The notes under the pieces are model-generated. The model was given only the letters and a program-made list of their open reading frames with translations, had not been told where the DNA came from and searched no databases. Below are positions 39,305 through 52,181 of a stretch of 64,000 bases of DNA, piece by piece (position 1 is the stretch's first letter; each line of letters starts with the position of its first letter). A program made the translations under genes and the position numbers. This DNA comes from Gymnogyps californianus (lineage: Eukaryota; Chordata; Aves; Accipitriformes; Cathartidae): contig NC_059479.1 of assembly GCF_018139145.2 (NCBI RefSeq), positions 4,588,001 to 4,652,000 on the forward strand, given 5' to 3'.

Positions 39305-40638
39305 TTCCATGAGATGGAAATAGGCTATCACCACTGGAAAAAGTCCAAATGAATTTTTGTGAAATGTTTTCAAGAAATAGTACTTTCCAACATAAACATC
39401 TGTAGTTTAGCAAAATGTTTCTTTCTAAGGAAAGATCATTCCACAAGACAGTTTCTGTACAGTTCTCTGAATTCTTTGTGTTAACAATCCTTGATTTGCA
39501 AAGTGGCCTTTCTAAAAATGCCTACAGATGCTCAGTTTTATTTAACATACATTTTAGCAACTTTCTAAAAAATAATTTGCAGAAGAGTATAAAGCTTATA
39601 GAAACTCCCTGTGCAAATTTAAACAAGATGAATCGAGTAAAAGAGGCAGGAAAAGGGTTACTTCCTCATGTAAGGAAGAGTTATTTTCTGTGTTATGTAT
39701 TCATTTATTTACTTTCCATCTTGAAAGAAATATTTATACAAAATTTAAGAGAACATTTTGACTATCCAAAGTTTCCTTCTAATCCAATGTACCATTTGCC
39801 AAACATAAAGGACTGTTAGACATTCAAATAACACGTTATCTGTAAAGCACTAAAAAAACCACTTTGTGTTTGCAAACATATCATTAAAGAAACGGCTTCT
39901 GGGGGGGTGGGGAATCCTCACAGATTTCAAAAGCTTTTCTGCCTTTAAACAAGTGAGGAGGGGGCAGAAAAGAAAGAAAAAGAACTGTTTCAAGTCAAAG
40001 CAGGTAACTGTTCTAGGGCAATGCCATGTTGGAAAAGAATTTAAATACTTAATTGTAATTCTTATCAACACAAAAACTCATAATCATTCTTATCTCCTAA
40101 AATAGCTTGTCAAACATGAAAAAGGCTTATTGCTGAAACAGGCTGTATCTGGGTAAGAATCATAAGCAGAAACATACTTTAATTACCTTTTCCAATATCT
40201 CCAACTAAAAGTTAATTTTAATGAGAAGAATTACTTACATTGTATTTATTCCTTTCTGTCTCACACGGGCTTGGGTTTTGTTTGTTGTTTTGGGTCAGGC
40301 AGGCAAAGACAGGCAAACTAATCTCAAAAACTGTCAGAAGAACACAGGGCAGTTTAAAAGTTAAGGTGTTCCCTTTTTGAATGTCATTTCCAGCTCGTAC
40401 TAAGAAATGCAAAGAAAGCCATTTTAATTCAGTATTACACAGCCAGAAATTTTGAATGATGGCATGGGCATTTCATAACCAACGTGCTGGCTTCATAAGT
40501 TATAACCATCAATGGAAAAAGGTGGACTCCTTAAGTCTTTCCACAGTTACAGTATTGACTACATCATCTTTGAGGACACCTCACTTGGACTTACCTAACA
40601 AAATTTAAACTGAGTTTGACAGATGGTATTTACCATCC

Positions 40639-40662
40639 TTTTTTTAAAAAAAAAAAAAAAAA
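40639..40662. repeat. T7-A17 tract
   Basis: Seven T bases are followed by seventeen A bases. No retroposon body is recognisable on either side. Confidence 0.9.
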
Positions 40663-42630
40663 GCTACAAGCACAAGTATATGGATCTTACTCATGCTACC
40701 ATAGAGAAGCAAGGAAAGCATTCCACCTTGAACTTAGTCATTGAGGTTGTGAATGAGTTCTTGAGTCAATGCCAGTATTTACAGTTGGCACTAAGAACAG
40801 AAAACAAATATTTATCAGTTAAGAACCAGGATGCCATATTTACTCACTTATTTCAAACAAACTAGAGAGTAACTTGATTTCCTTTTTTTTTCCCTGAGTA
40901 AAAAAAAAACAAAACAAAAACCTTACAATCAATCAGGACAAAGGAAGGTGACTAAATGCTCACAATCCAACGTAGAAACGTGCAAGAAGGAGACTTCTGA
41001 CTAACAGAAATAATACCAGTTATCAAAACTTGGAAGGAAAGCCTCAAAAGTATATGTAAGATAAAAAAATAATCCTGCTCTCAGATCTCATGGCTGATTC
41101 AGACTTTGATAGCCTGGCTTTGTCTAAATACACAGGATGCCCGCTGACATTAATCTATGTATTTCTGAGGGACAGTAACCACATGCTGCTGAGAACGTAG
41201 TTGTTTAACACGTAATTACAGCATTAAAAGTCTGTTGTTTCTTCTTATTTGTTTGAAGTTTGAAGCCAGCGGTGCTGGGGGAAGCCAGAGGAACAAGGTG
41301 GCACCTCTCAGTGAAACTTGCTTTTGTCTTGTCAGATTTTGATACTCTCTACTCCTCACAAGTAGTGGGGCTTTTTTCTGCAAATACCCCAGCTGATCTT
41401 AATGGAATTATTATCAGAGTCCTCCTCAGCTGCATGTTAGCAGGGTGATCAGAAAGACTGTGCTTTAGTAGAACCAGATTCTTTTTCATTTTCAAAAAAG
41501 ATCTAAGACTCATAATTTCTCTTTGTTTTCTGTGACACCGCTTCTTTTTTTAAATAACTGATGCTATTATGCTGGGACGAAGAACAATTTTGATGATGGG
41601 CAACAAAAAAATTAAATTAGCACACTTTAATGCCTTTGAAAGGCAGTCTCAGAGGAACACAAAAATTGCCAAATGAGTTAAATGTCTTATATTAAACGTA
41701 TAGATCTTTGATAGCTTTTAAAGAAACATTTATGGGTATTATAATATACCATTTATCACATTGATTCCCATTCATATTTTCCACTGGTTTTTTTAATTTT
41801 TTTTTCCTTACCTAAATATGTTTGAGATTGTATAAAGATGTCATATGATTTGTCATACACACATCTTTTGAGGCTTTCCTGGGTTTACAAAAGAAAGACA
41901 GCAAACAAAAAAAATTAAATCTTTAAAAAGGACAAAGAAGATAGGCTATGTATTACCAAAGCTGTCTCAAATCAAGGCAGGGCACTAAAAATGCCAGCCA
42001 GTTACATATGCCACATGGCTCTCTACTATATAAATCCTTACCACCGCTATGTTCCTTTCCTATTGGATGTAGGAGTATTAGCTGTAATTTGTCACTGTGG
42101 TATGTCAAGGAAGGAAGGTTTGCTCTTAAAATGCCACTTGGAGAGTAAACAGCAGCCTGCAGAGCAGGATTTGTTTATATCACTTTTGGTACGATGAATA
42201 ACACACTTAGAAAGATATATTGAATATGAAACATAGAAGTGTAAAAGTTGTGACTCGTGTTAAATATTCACTGCCATTTCTGCCAGTACTAGTATACAAA
42301 GCTCATGTATTTCAGGCAGAGCCAATAGAGGTCATTACTATATATCTCAACTAAAACCTTTTGCACATAACTTGTCACATTCTCTTTTTTTTTTCCCACT
42401 TTCCACTCATCTAACATTTCTGTCCACTACCTAAGTCACCACATCTCGTCTAAGAGCTGGCTGCATTTCAATAAAAAGAGAAGTGATTCCTGCTATATGC
42501 ATATGTATTTATACACATGTATAGATACACCCACACTGCAAGGTCTGAGGCACTATAGACTGCCAAGAAGAGAACTCTGCACGGATGATGAGTTACATTA
42601 ACACAGCCTGCTCTCCACCCACACAAAATA

Positions 42631-42644
42631 AAAAAAAAAAAAAA
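42631..42644. repeat. A14 tract
   Basis: Fourteen A bases in an A-rich stretch beginning about 42624, followed by a C-rich ACACCCACCCCT segment. Confidence 0.85.
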
Positions 42645-44197
42645 CACCCACCCCTAAACACTGTTAGGCTGCCTGTAACTAACATGAGAATGAAAATACT
42701 CAAGGTACACAAAACATTTTCCCTCTAAGAAAGCAAGAAATCACACAATGTATCTTCTAGTGCATAGCACAAGTACCCTGGGATGTGACCAGAGACGTCT
42801 CTGGAAGCACCAGAGTGGAAGTTCCTCTAATGATGCAGTAAAACTACAGCTGTACCACACCATAGTCAATAATTACTAGCATCTAAGGCTACAGGGGAAT
42901 TTACTATAGATTCATACATATGTGAGCAAAAGCTATTTAATCCATGGAAACATAATAGCTTCACTGACCTTTACACACCGCTCCCTCACCTTCACAGGCC
43001 ATTGCCGATCCACATGTCCGTGAGCAGAACTGAGACCAGCTGCTCCCACACCCACCTTAACTGCATTTAAAGCGGCACAGAGCTTCTGGGCACACCCTCT
43101 GACCTGGGCTTCCTAATCACCTGGGGGAGGCTGCAGCCAGCTCTCCTTTCCTTGTAGGCTATGAGACTGTGCTTCATGCCAAAAAAAAAAATCAGTGCGT
43201 TCAAGTCTGAAATTTGGCCCAGACTTGAGTCTTCTCCCAGAACAATGTCGGGATGCAGCTGAAGCCTTCAGGCAGAAGTTAGGAAGTGTTCCTGTATGCT
43301 GAAGTTCAGCTATAGCCTTGTTATTTTTAAAGTTTCTCCTGCCTATAGCACATCTGTGTGATTGTCCCTAAAGTGTTCTTTAATGTAAGTTATCCATGGA
43401 TACAAAGGATGCTAGTATGCAGAATGCTAGCAAAGCTTTTTCAAACCAATGTTGCCAATTCAGTTGTTTACATTTGCCGTAAGATTCAATCTGCAGCTAA
43501 AGGGCAGTAATTTGTACGTTATACTAAGGTACTCAATTCACAAAGCTCATGGGACAACTATGTTGCTGATAGCAGAAAGCCAGAGGAAGAAAAATGAGGG
43601 ATACAATATAGTAACAGAAGAAAGCATCTTAAACACTATAAAATGCATTGCATAATGTGTTATTCTATAAAGCAACAGCTCTGACTTCTCCTTGATTGTT
43701 ACCTCTGCCGAAGCAGACTGTAAGCAGTTGCTGTCATATTCTGTGCACCTCTGCAACACATAACACTCCTTCTCTTGTAGGCTGGGAGGCTGCACAATAC
43801 TTTTAAACTTATAAATTACATTAAAATATCTGCAGTACACTGAAATATTATTATTGGCAGGAAAATATCTAACTACTACTATAGCTAAGAGTTATTACCT
43901 TATCTAATGTAAATTGTGTTTCACAAGGCTTTATAGTGCATGAAAAACAGATGCATATTTTGTTTCAAATTTAGTCATGTGTCTACCTGCAAGAATTATT
44001 TTTAGTGAGTCATTTCGCAAAGACTAATTGAGCTAATTTACATTACACAAGAGCAAAAAACAAATACAATCAAATTTAAGACGTGTTGCTGTGTATATTG
44101 TAACTCAAAACATCTTAGACACTGATAATTCATTAATGGGATTTAAATGTTCAGATTTCAGAGCCATTGGTTAGAGCTCAACAGAGGAAACTGCAGC

Positions 44198-44205
44198 ATG
44201 CAAAT
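44198..44205 (+). promoter_or_regulatory. Octamer motif ATGCAAAT
   Basis: An exact POU-family octamer, ATGCAAAT, lies in a repeat-free interval (43900-44260). A single octamer is expected by chance about once in a window of this size and composition, so this is weak evidence. Confidence 0.25.
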
Positions 44206-44935
44206 CCTAGGAGTAGCTAGTTTTGCAACATTATTCTGCTAACACATTTTACACAAGATTGATTGTATGCCTTACTTCTTCCAAGCAACAAATATAAACC
44301 CAGTCCCAAACCCACTGGAGTAAGCTTTAATAAAGGGCCTGTCAAATGTAAATGTAGTTCACAGGTTAAATTCCAGATCTAAGTGTACCGCTGCTGTTCT
44401 CAGCCAAGTTTATTATTTTATTATACTTTCTATTGATTGCCATCATCACCCTATTGACTGGCTGTGTACTGTGTATGAGACAGTTCAGAAGAATCAATAA
44501 AGCTGTGGATAAACTGTGGGGATCTTGGTGGGGAACAGGATGAATTGCCTAATGATGCCTACAAAAATACTTTTGTTCTGTTTTCCACTTAGAAATAAAT
44601 AAATAACAGGAGAAAAGCAGATCTAGGGGTCTTCTGAAAACTTACTTATACCACATTAGAAAGATATATTTGACAATTCACCGTTTCACAACGCAAAATA
44701 AGCAGTTAAGAAATTTATCTTGAAATACGCCAACGGTTCCATATAGCTTAGCATCCTTGCCGTAAGGGCTTCAGAAAGCAGTGGGTGCTACGGTCAGGGA
44801 AGGGAGCTCTTCTCCAAAAATACAACTCATCTTGGAAACCATCCTGTGGACAACTTGCTCTCCTTTATCCTGCATGGCTTTTACATTGATCACTATGGAC
44901 CACATGATCCAGTGTTGCAGATGGACAGCGGATGT

Positions 44936-45510
44936 CACAGAATCACAGAAAGGCTGAGGTTGGAAGGGACCTCTGGAGGTCATCTTGTCCAGCCCAGGGC
45001 CACCTAGAGCCAGTTGCCCAGGCCATGTCCAGACAGCTTTTTAATACCGCCAAGGATGAAGACTCCACCACCCCTCTGGGCAACCTGTGCCAGTGCTTGG
45101 TCACCCTCACAGTGAAAAAGCGTTTCCTGATGATCTGATGGAAGCTCCTGGGTTTCAGTTTGTGCCCATTGCCTCTTGTCCTGTCACTGGGGACCACTGA
45201 AAGGAGCCTGGCTCCATCCTCTTCGCACCCTCCTTTCAGCCATTTATACACAGTGACAAGATTTCCCCTGAGCCTTCTCTCCTCTAGGCTGAAGAGTCCC
45301 AGCTCTCTCAGCCTTTCCTCAGATAAGAGATACTCTAGTCCCTTAATGATCTTCGTGGCCCTTCATTGGACTCTCTCCAGTATATCCATGTCTCTCTTGT
45401 ACTGGAGAGCCCAGAACTGGACACAGTACTGCAGCTGTGGCCTCACCAATGCTGAGTGGAGGGGAAGGATGACCTCCCTCAACCTGCTGGCAACAAATGT
45501 CGTGCTACTC
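44936..45510 (-). mobile_element. CR1 LINE, 5'-truncated 3' end
   Basis: Read on minus, this is the typical 3' portion of avian CR1. It starts near 45510 with the GTTGCCAGCAGGTTGAGGGA region, runs through the end of the reverse-transcriptase reading frame and a short 3' UTR, and ends in two degenerate octamer units, TTTCTGTG and ATTCTGTG (44944-44951 and 44936-44943). The octamer tail is the hallmark of CR1, which ends in short octamer repeats rather than poly(A). About 575 bp remain of an element that is roughly 4.5 kb when complete, so the 5' part was never copied, as is usual for target-primed insertion. The 5' boundary is uncertain by 10-20 bp. Confidence 0.95.
44943..45251 (-). pseudogene. 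CR1 ORF2 (reverse transcriptase) C-terminal relic
   Basis: A 102-codon minus frame inside the CR1 element carries the conserved C-terminal tail of the CR1 polyprotein: [20 protein letters not shown] and [20 protein letters not shown] are both characteristic. A second minus frame gives [16 protein letters not shown] near 44925-44975, also a typical CR1 terminal reading. The endonuclease and the catalytic reverse-transcriptase motifs lie upstream in a full element and are absent. The apparent Met start is internal and not a real start. The 137-codon plus frame at 45160-45573 is the antisense shadow of this relic. Confidence 0.85.
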
Positions 45511-48500
45511 TTAAAATATGGAAAGCCGAAATCAGCTTATGAAACCAGCGAGGGTTCCAAGATCACTTTCTGACTATTACTTTATTCCATATTTACTTCC
45601 CATATTTTGCAATGTCTTGTTCTGCTCTGGCCTTATCTTGAACAGAGGTTTGAGGCTCTAACATAATATAAAAGATAATACGAAAAATGCCTGTAAAACA
45701 ATTTACAGTTTCTGTGCGTATAGAATTATGCAGCCATCCTAAGCATACTGCTAGATACTTGAATAATAATAAAAAAAGAGCTAGGATAAGTAAGGTGGAA
45801 GGGTTTTATGCTTATTCCAAGAATTTTCTCCTAAACTACAAAAAAAATTAACTGAAACATTATTTTTGTGATATAAGGTCTACCATGACACTGTGTAGTA
45901 TGAATAAGAATATATCCCATATTAACATTCCACAATGCTGTAGCTCATTCTTATGACAAAGATTTTAATGTGAACAGAAATCCAATTAAATCATTGTTAT
46001 AACAGTGCTTTAATTAAGACAAGTTCTTTTTTTAACAGAAGACAATGTCTAAGCTTTAATACTTAATTTTTTAAATACAAACCTGCAAAAAATGATCTAA
46101 TTATCAATTAGTTTTACAGTTCCTGGATTTATCCTACATAAATGCAATTTACCTAAATGCTCCTGTGTCAAACATTTAGCTTTTTTTCCTTTTCTTCTTA
46201 TGATGCAATATAAATATTTGAAGAAATAACTCCTAAATCTCTTCTAACTGAATTCACACTATATAGAGGTGTCCCACAGTGCGGCTCAGACAACCGATTC
46301 CTAAGCCACGTACTGACACTGTGTCCAGAAGAGATCAGGCTGTAAACCACTCCTTTATAAATCTAGGATTCCTTCCAAAGGAGTTGATCAGAGCCTGCGT
46401 GGGTGCTCTCAGCCCCTCCAATCTGGGCAGAGGAATTCATTATGTTGTAGCTCAAGTGTGCAATCCGAATCCACTATGGCAGGGGACCATGTAATGGTAT
46501 TTTATAGCCTCAGACAAATTTATCCAAATGAGAGATTTAACAGTCTTCATGGCCTGATACACTTATCAAGTTTTGTTCCATTCACTAGTCTGCCCAGGTC
46601 AAGTCACACCTACTGATTTAATATAATACACCCAGCAAGGAAGGTCGTGTCCCATAAAGAGGAGACCACAGCGTCAGGTAGCATGAAGAGCACTGATCAG
46701 CAGAACAGAGCCTTTCAAATGTAGTCTGTATGCTATTAAAATCGAACCAAAAAATGAGAAGTTTTTATCGTCATTCAACGTTACAGTACTACCTTAAAAT
46801 AGAATCTAATCCTGGCTGGTATAAAATATTTTAACATTAAAAGTTCTATTAATACCATTCAATAATATATGCCTTTTAAAAATATAACACATAGGTCAAT
46901 TTTTGATTAAAACTTCTCTATGAGAAATTACTTCATTATGTCCTCTGATTAATATAAGTCTATTTTTCATGTGTTTAAATAAATAAGTACGAGAGTGTAT
47001 CGAAGAGGCAAGTGTAACAAGGAAGACTATGAAAAAATATTGCTCCTGGAAGTCCATCAAACTTAAGCTGCAACTCCAGCAGTGTTGCTACTGCATTGCT
47101 GTAGCAATACAGAAACTGAGAGTGGCACAGAATCTTCCCTATGAAAACCTTGCTCTGCACAAAGAGAATGTCAAACACTCCAGCTACATTTTCTACTTGG
47201 AAGAAAATTACCATACAGCTCCGCATTTATCATTTCATGGTGTTCTTCACATTTTTGATTCAGCATTTATGAGCTTGCTTTTAGCTAGGAGTTTATTATT
47301 ATCCATTTATAGGAAGCCAACAAAATAGTAAATTATGTATTTGAAAGCCCTGCTGGCTGACATTTTTAAAGTTCATTGGACTTTTTTTTTTTTTACAGAG
47401 TAGAAAATTGTTGCAAACGCTCAAGATCTGATAACCGATTCCCATTTAGATGTCATTGAGACTTAAGTGCAATGTATTTTCATTAATATTTCATTGTGTA
47501 AGTGTTCCTTGCTTTGACATTGCCATCTTGTAGTTATTTGTCCTACATCTAAAGAGCAACTTGTAATCAGATAGGTATATTGGACTTCATTATCTGTCAC
47601 CACACATTCTTAGCATAGAGAATGTTATTAAGTTATAATTGCTTATGTTTTTTCCCTTACGGGAAGATGAAGAACAATATGTAACAATATATAGACTCAT
47701 TAAAGAATAAAAAAAAGGTTGACAATAAGCATAAAACTGTCAAATACATCAAGGTTCTGGACTCAGAACTTTTATTTCCACTAAATACAACCCATGTTTA
47801 ACTGATAAATGAAGACAAGCTACATATCAAATGTAACAGAGTATTTTGTGATTAATTTGTGATTGTATGTCAAAAACCTGTTTTTTTAAAACCAAATGTG
47901 ACAACAGGAGATGCACGTTAATTAGATATACACAAGTCAATGTCTTTTTAAAAAAAAAATTATTCTTGGTTTTGCTTTTTGAATTGACATCACTATAAAA
48001 AATAGAAAATAAATGGCAGTACCAGGTATTTCAGGTGAGATTACTTCAATATATAATATGATGAATTGTGTAAACTATAAGTTCCTAAACCGTTGCAATA
48101 ATTAGGAGTATAACTTGTAGATGCAGATGTAGTGTTACATTTTTTCCCATCCTCCATAAGATGACGTTTTGCTCTGTGTTACTTTAGGGTAAATTAAAGA
48201 CATAATCCAGAGTTCATTCAGAAAGAAGACTCTCACTTTAAATAATTGAAATGGAAAGTAATACTTAAGAAGGCTTATCAGTAAAAAGTTTGTATTTACC
48301 TACCATTAAGAACTTCATGGGTAAATAGAGAGAACCTCTCATACTTCATCATATATAGGGCTGATATTGTTTATTAAAGTTCCCGGTGAACTAGCAATTT
48401 GGTGGTAGTTGAAGGAAGTTTTGAAGCTACCAACTAGAAGAGAACACTGACGCTGCACATCTTCCATGTTTTCCATGTCCATATTCAGGGTGATCTGTAG

Positions 48501-49129
48501 CTAACGTTCCTGCTGCAGAAGCTGAGGAGGAGACCAGGTGAGTCTGCAGCAGCACTCTCCCATTGTGAGCCATGCAGAGCACAATAATCAGGGTTTCCAG
48601 GTGCAAACTGGGTCTATATCATACCCCTTGTGGCCCTTCCTGCATCAACTCAGGTTGCTCCCTCTGTGAAGAGGAAGCAGATGTCATAAAGCAAGTTATG
48701 CTGACGCTTTGCCATCAGGAAATTTTAATTCTGCCATACTAATCCTGAACTGTTCCTGTATGGCTTCCTTAAGTCTTCATAGAGGTATCCAGCCATTAAA
48801 TAGATTGTATTATATTTCACTTTACAGTGTGCCATAGATTTTTTGTATTAGCAAAAACTAACTGCATTGTGGAAGTTACTGAGGGAACAGCTGCAGAATT
48901 TGAATCCTTTGTAGGAATGAACTGGTGCTTCTGGCACAGGGGACGGAATAAAAAGTGTTTGGGGCCTCTGGGAAGTTCCTGCTGAAAGAACACCACTACA
49001 ATAATTTCAGTTGTTACCTTTAGGTTTCAGTCCCAAGCCAAAGCTTCGCTCCTCTGAAGTAACGTTCCACATTGTCTGCAGACTCCAACTGCTCCCTCAC
49101 TGAGGCTATATTTGCTCTGTTCTGATTTT
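45511..49129. other. Non-coding AT-rich DNA, no gene recognised
   Basis: Unique sequence. Overlapping open frames at 46975-47328 on both strands span a more balanced stretch (47010-47260) but show no recognisable product. 47140-47290 and 47340-47520 are repeat-free. Short runs of T and A occur near 47380 and 47948. Confidence 0.55.
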
Positions 49130-49139
49130 TCCACCCCCT

Positions 49140-49235
49140 AAGGATCTGTGCTAGATACTGCACAGATAGCTGGTGAGGTACTGGGCTGGATGGCCCTTGT
49201 TATAGCACAGTTCTGCTTAATCAGATGTGGACAGG
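49140..49235 (+). mobile_element. Possible ancient CR1 3'-end relic
   Basis: The stretch containing GGTACTGGGCTGGATGGCCC (49177-49196) and a later GCACAGTTCTGCTTA resembles the 3' UTR of older amniote CR1 subfamilies, which carry a similar ACTGGGCTAGATGGACC block followed by a GTTCTTATG-like end. Similarity is by eye and covers less than 100 bp, so this is tentative. Confidence 0.4.
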
Positions 49236-49861
49236 AAACATCATGTCAATTATCTTCAACTATCTTGTTACCATAGCAGGTTTGTACACCCTCTGGCTCG
49301 TATGATAAAAGCCCCAAAATACTTGTAGGGTAAAAAACAGTCTGTGACAAACAGAAAGGCAAAATCAGTGGTGAGCCATGTTGGGGAAGCAAGTAGCAAA
49401 TATAATAGAAAAAATTACTGTATTTCATAGAGAGTAAATGGTGTTCAGCTATAATCATCATCAAGGCTGATTTTACCTTTACCAGCTTAAATCACAACCC
49501 ACTCCATTGAAATGAGTGACATGATCAATATTGAAGTAGAGTCAGCATGAATGAAATAATGATCATGTCCACGCAGTCTGAAACTGAGGTTTGACTCTGT
49601 GCACAGAAGCATACCATCTTAATTTTACTACTATATATTGAAAAAAGAAATACGCACCAGTAGTCAGAGTACCTCGTGTTTTGTCCTGTCACCAATAACC
49701 AACATACACAACTACAGTCCAAACTGTGCCTACAGAGTCACTGGGATTGCATGCATATGTAATTACTATTTTCTGTAAGGTCTGTGAATCTTCTTTTGTT
49801 TTCTTTCTGGAACAGTATGTTTCACTCTCTTCTCTTTAATTTTATATTTAGTTATATTTGG

Positions 49862-49947
49862 TTATATTCTTGTATAAGATCTCTTTAAGAAAGAGATACA
49901 AGGATGAAAAATCATCTTTCTTAAAGAGATCTTATACAAGAATATAA
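49862..49947. repeat. Perfect inverted repeat, 33-bp arms, 20-nt loop
   Basis: The left arm 49862-49894 and right arm 49915-49947 are exact reverse complements over 33 bases. They are separated by 20 bases (GATACAAGGATGAAAAATCA). Outside the arms complementarity continues imperfectly (roughly 49830-49861 with 49948-49995, both TAATTTTAT/ATAAAATTA-like). The arms include CTTGTATAAGATCT and CTTTAAGAAAGA. No transposon ends or target duplication are apparent. The fold resembles a long hairpin, but perfect pairing is more typical of a template-switch mutation or a hairpin-siRNA source than of an animal microRNA precursor. Confidence 0.95.
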
Positions 49948-49995
49948 AGAATTATAAATATTATAAATAATAAATAAATAAAATTAAGAATTATT

Positions 49996-51954
49996 TAAAA
50001 TACTTTTAAAATGAAAGACTTTGACGGCTATTTCCAAGTACACTGCCTTTATTATACCTCAGTTCTTCCTTTTCCTTTTTTTAAGATTCTTACTTTGATA
50101 GGAAAATGCCCCAGAAAGGACCAGAGGGTCTCAGCTTTTTATCAGGTTATTTTCTGCATACAGCAGGAATGCCCATCCAATGTCTCTCAAAAGGCGCAGA
50201 GCACTTGGAACTGCTGAGTGTACAGCCGGTCGTTAACGATGTTATGCTCCTTACTGGTACCATTCACTCTTTCGTCAAGCTCAGTACAGAAAAGGAGAAG
50301 GCAGGTCCAAGCTACCGCTTTTAACAATTTCTAATATCAGTTTTCACACACTCTAGATACCACTTTTTTTTCTTTGGGAAGGGACATAACCAATCAATGA
50401 TTCAGCTGGAGCTGAGCCACCTTCATAATTGTAAGACAAAACATCTCAAAACAATTGGCATTTCAGTGTAGCAAAATCCCAACTCTAGCATTCTGGAATG
50501 TTTCCTCGGAAATTGAATAGAATACTTCTGGGATCTGTTTATTAAATTTGTCCCACACAGACTCTGACCTTTCAAAACACAGAAAAGATCATGTGGCAAA
50601 CCACTCTCCGGAGTGATTTTTATTTTGGCTCTGACCTCTCCCTCTGACCTTGGGAGAAATGCTTTATGTATACACAGCAGAACAACTATATTTCTTTTAC
50701 TCTTTGAAACAGGAGAAACAATCATTTTTGAATATTCATACAGTTCTCTTTAAATATATATGCAGAGCAGACTACTGCATGAGACTTCTATAATTCTTGA
50801 TCTTTTAACATATAGGTCAGTAGAAAACATCCATAATTTAGATCCAATTTCCATCTTTGCAAGCTCAGAGAACACAACTTGTGACACTGATTTGTATTTA
50901 AGAAGGTAGAATATGAGATGCTATTGTTCATTTATAGGGCAGCAATTATGCATGGAACTATTTCACTGGAATTCTACATTTATAACTTCTGCTTTCCTTA
51001 TCTTTAAATGTATTGATTTTATCAAGTATTACAAATGGACCTGACAGACTGCTATGATTAGGACTATCGTGTTACTAGTGTACCTTCTTTGGTTTCCCTA
51101 CAATGGCCAAATTTTAATTATTGGAGTTGGAATTATCTTTCACAAATCTCTCCCATGTTTTTGGAAAGTCTGGGTTGATCTGTTTCCAGCAATGAAGAAA
51201 GGAAATAATAACACTGAGCTGATTATACTACTTCTTTCAGTACACACGCAAGGTTTTCCCTAGGCCCTTGCTTTGAAACAGAATGGGAAATTTGACAGGA
51301 TGAATTGTAGTTCAATGAAAGAGATTCCTGAATTTGTCCTTATGAGAAGACTTTCAAATCTGACATAGTTATAAACCTCTAAAAATCACCATTTGCACAC
51401 AATTGCTCATCTTTCCTTTGGAGTTTCCTGATAACATTTCAAGCACTCTGTCTACACTGAGCACGACCCAGAAAGCCAGATTTCAATCACACTCACAGGC
51501 CCATGAAACATGCAAGGCAGAAGATAAACAGATACACACATATACCAAGGTAATCATATATATAAATCTTGAGCTTCTTGCAATGATTTTAGAAAACCAA
51601 ATGTATTAATGAATAATTTCAAAAGCAAAAAATAAGGCCTAAGACCACTAACAAAGCATATGGGTTGTTTTGGTGTAATAACTGAAAAGGAACTGTAAAA
51701 TCACAAGATGGGGTCAAAAAAGACAATTTATTCCAGGTATCAGAAGCTACCAACAAACAAAATCTGGCACCACCAGTCAGATTTCAGTTGCTGCCAATTT
51801 ATTTGGAAAGCATTGGCAATGAGAAAGACCGAGCTATGTGCACACTAGAATTTAGAGACTGGAGGCTCCATCATTTCAGTGGCAACAATCTGGTGTAAGT
51901 TTTAACTAGGAAATGGAGATCAGACCTATCTTTCTTAGTATGGATGGGTCCTTC
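49996..51954. other. Non-coding DNA, no gene recognised
   Basis: No mobile element or exon recognised. Open frames of 65-100 codons (the longest is on minus at 50423-50725) have no recognisable product. Confidence 0.55.
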
Positions 51955-51959
51955 ACCAT
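51955..51959. repeat. Target-site duplication, left (ACCAT)
   Basis: ACCAT directly precedes the LTR and is repeated exactly after it at 52584-52588. A 5-bp duplication is the kind made by many ERV classes, including class III/ERVL-type, and proves that the flanked unit inserted or recombined as one element. Confidence 0.92.
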
Positions 51960-52097
51960 TGTCGTGGTTTAACCCCAGTCAGAAGCCAAGCACCACACAG
52001 GCGCTCCCTCGCTCCCCGTCCCCCTCCCCCTGCTCCCGGTGGGATGGGGAGGAGAATTAGGAAAGAAGGCAGAACTCGTGGGTTGAGATAAGAACAG

Positions 52098-52103
52098 TTT
52101 AAT
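52098..52103 (-). terminator. LTR polyadenylation signal ATTAAA
   Basis: On minus this reads ATTAAA, the commonest variant of AATAAA, about 210 bp downstream of the TATA box. It is followed by CTGTTCTTATCTCAACCCACGAG-type sequence, the usual R/U5 junction region of this LTR type. It would define the 3' end of R at about 52075-52085. Confidence 0.6.
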
Positions 52104-52127
52104 AACTAAAGTAAAATACAAAATTAA

Positions 52128-52181
52128 CATAATAATAATGAAATATAATAATACTAATAATACTACTAATAATAGTAATGA
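52128..52181. repeat. AAT-rich microsatellite inside solo LTR
   Basis: Imperfect AAT/ACT trinucleotide units lie between the TATA box and the polyadenylation signal, in the presumed R region. An A9-G8 homopolymer pair follows at about 52195-52211. Both are likely length-variable among copies of the family. Confidence 0.8.

Larger units (their letters stand above)
30721..44935. other. Non-coding AT-rich DNA, no gene recognised
   Basis: About 14 kb with no identifiable exon. It holds C tracts at 34931-34942 and 39138-39151, A runs near 36004, 40646-40662 and 42631-42644, short duplications at 35773 and 39279, and a palindrome at 31465. A 134-codon plus frame at 39415-39819 is the longest in the interval, but its composition is that of random AT-rich sequence. 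A slightly GC-richer stretch lies at 42980-43160 without a recognised identity. Confidence 0.6.

Noticed and set aside
39415..39819. 134-codon plus-strand open frame
   Set aside because: No recognisable domain. The Phe/Leu/Lys/Asn-rich composition matches random AT-rich DNA, and there is no splice or promoter support.
45160..45573. 137-codon plus-strand open frame, the longest seen
   Set aside because: It is antisense to the CR1 reverse-transcriptase tail and 3' UTR, so the open frame comes from the mobile element.
49862..49947. MicroRNA gene reading of the long hairpin
   Set aside because: Arms pair perfectly over 33 bp with no bulges and a 20-nt AT-rich loop. Animal precursors are usually imperfect, so I list it as an inverted repeat only.
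49862..49947. MITE or DNA-transposon reading of the inverted repeat
   Set aside because: There is no interior beyond 20 bases, no target duplication and no recognised terminal motif.
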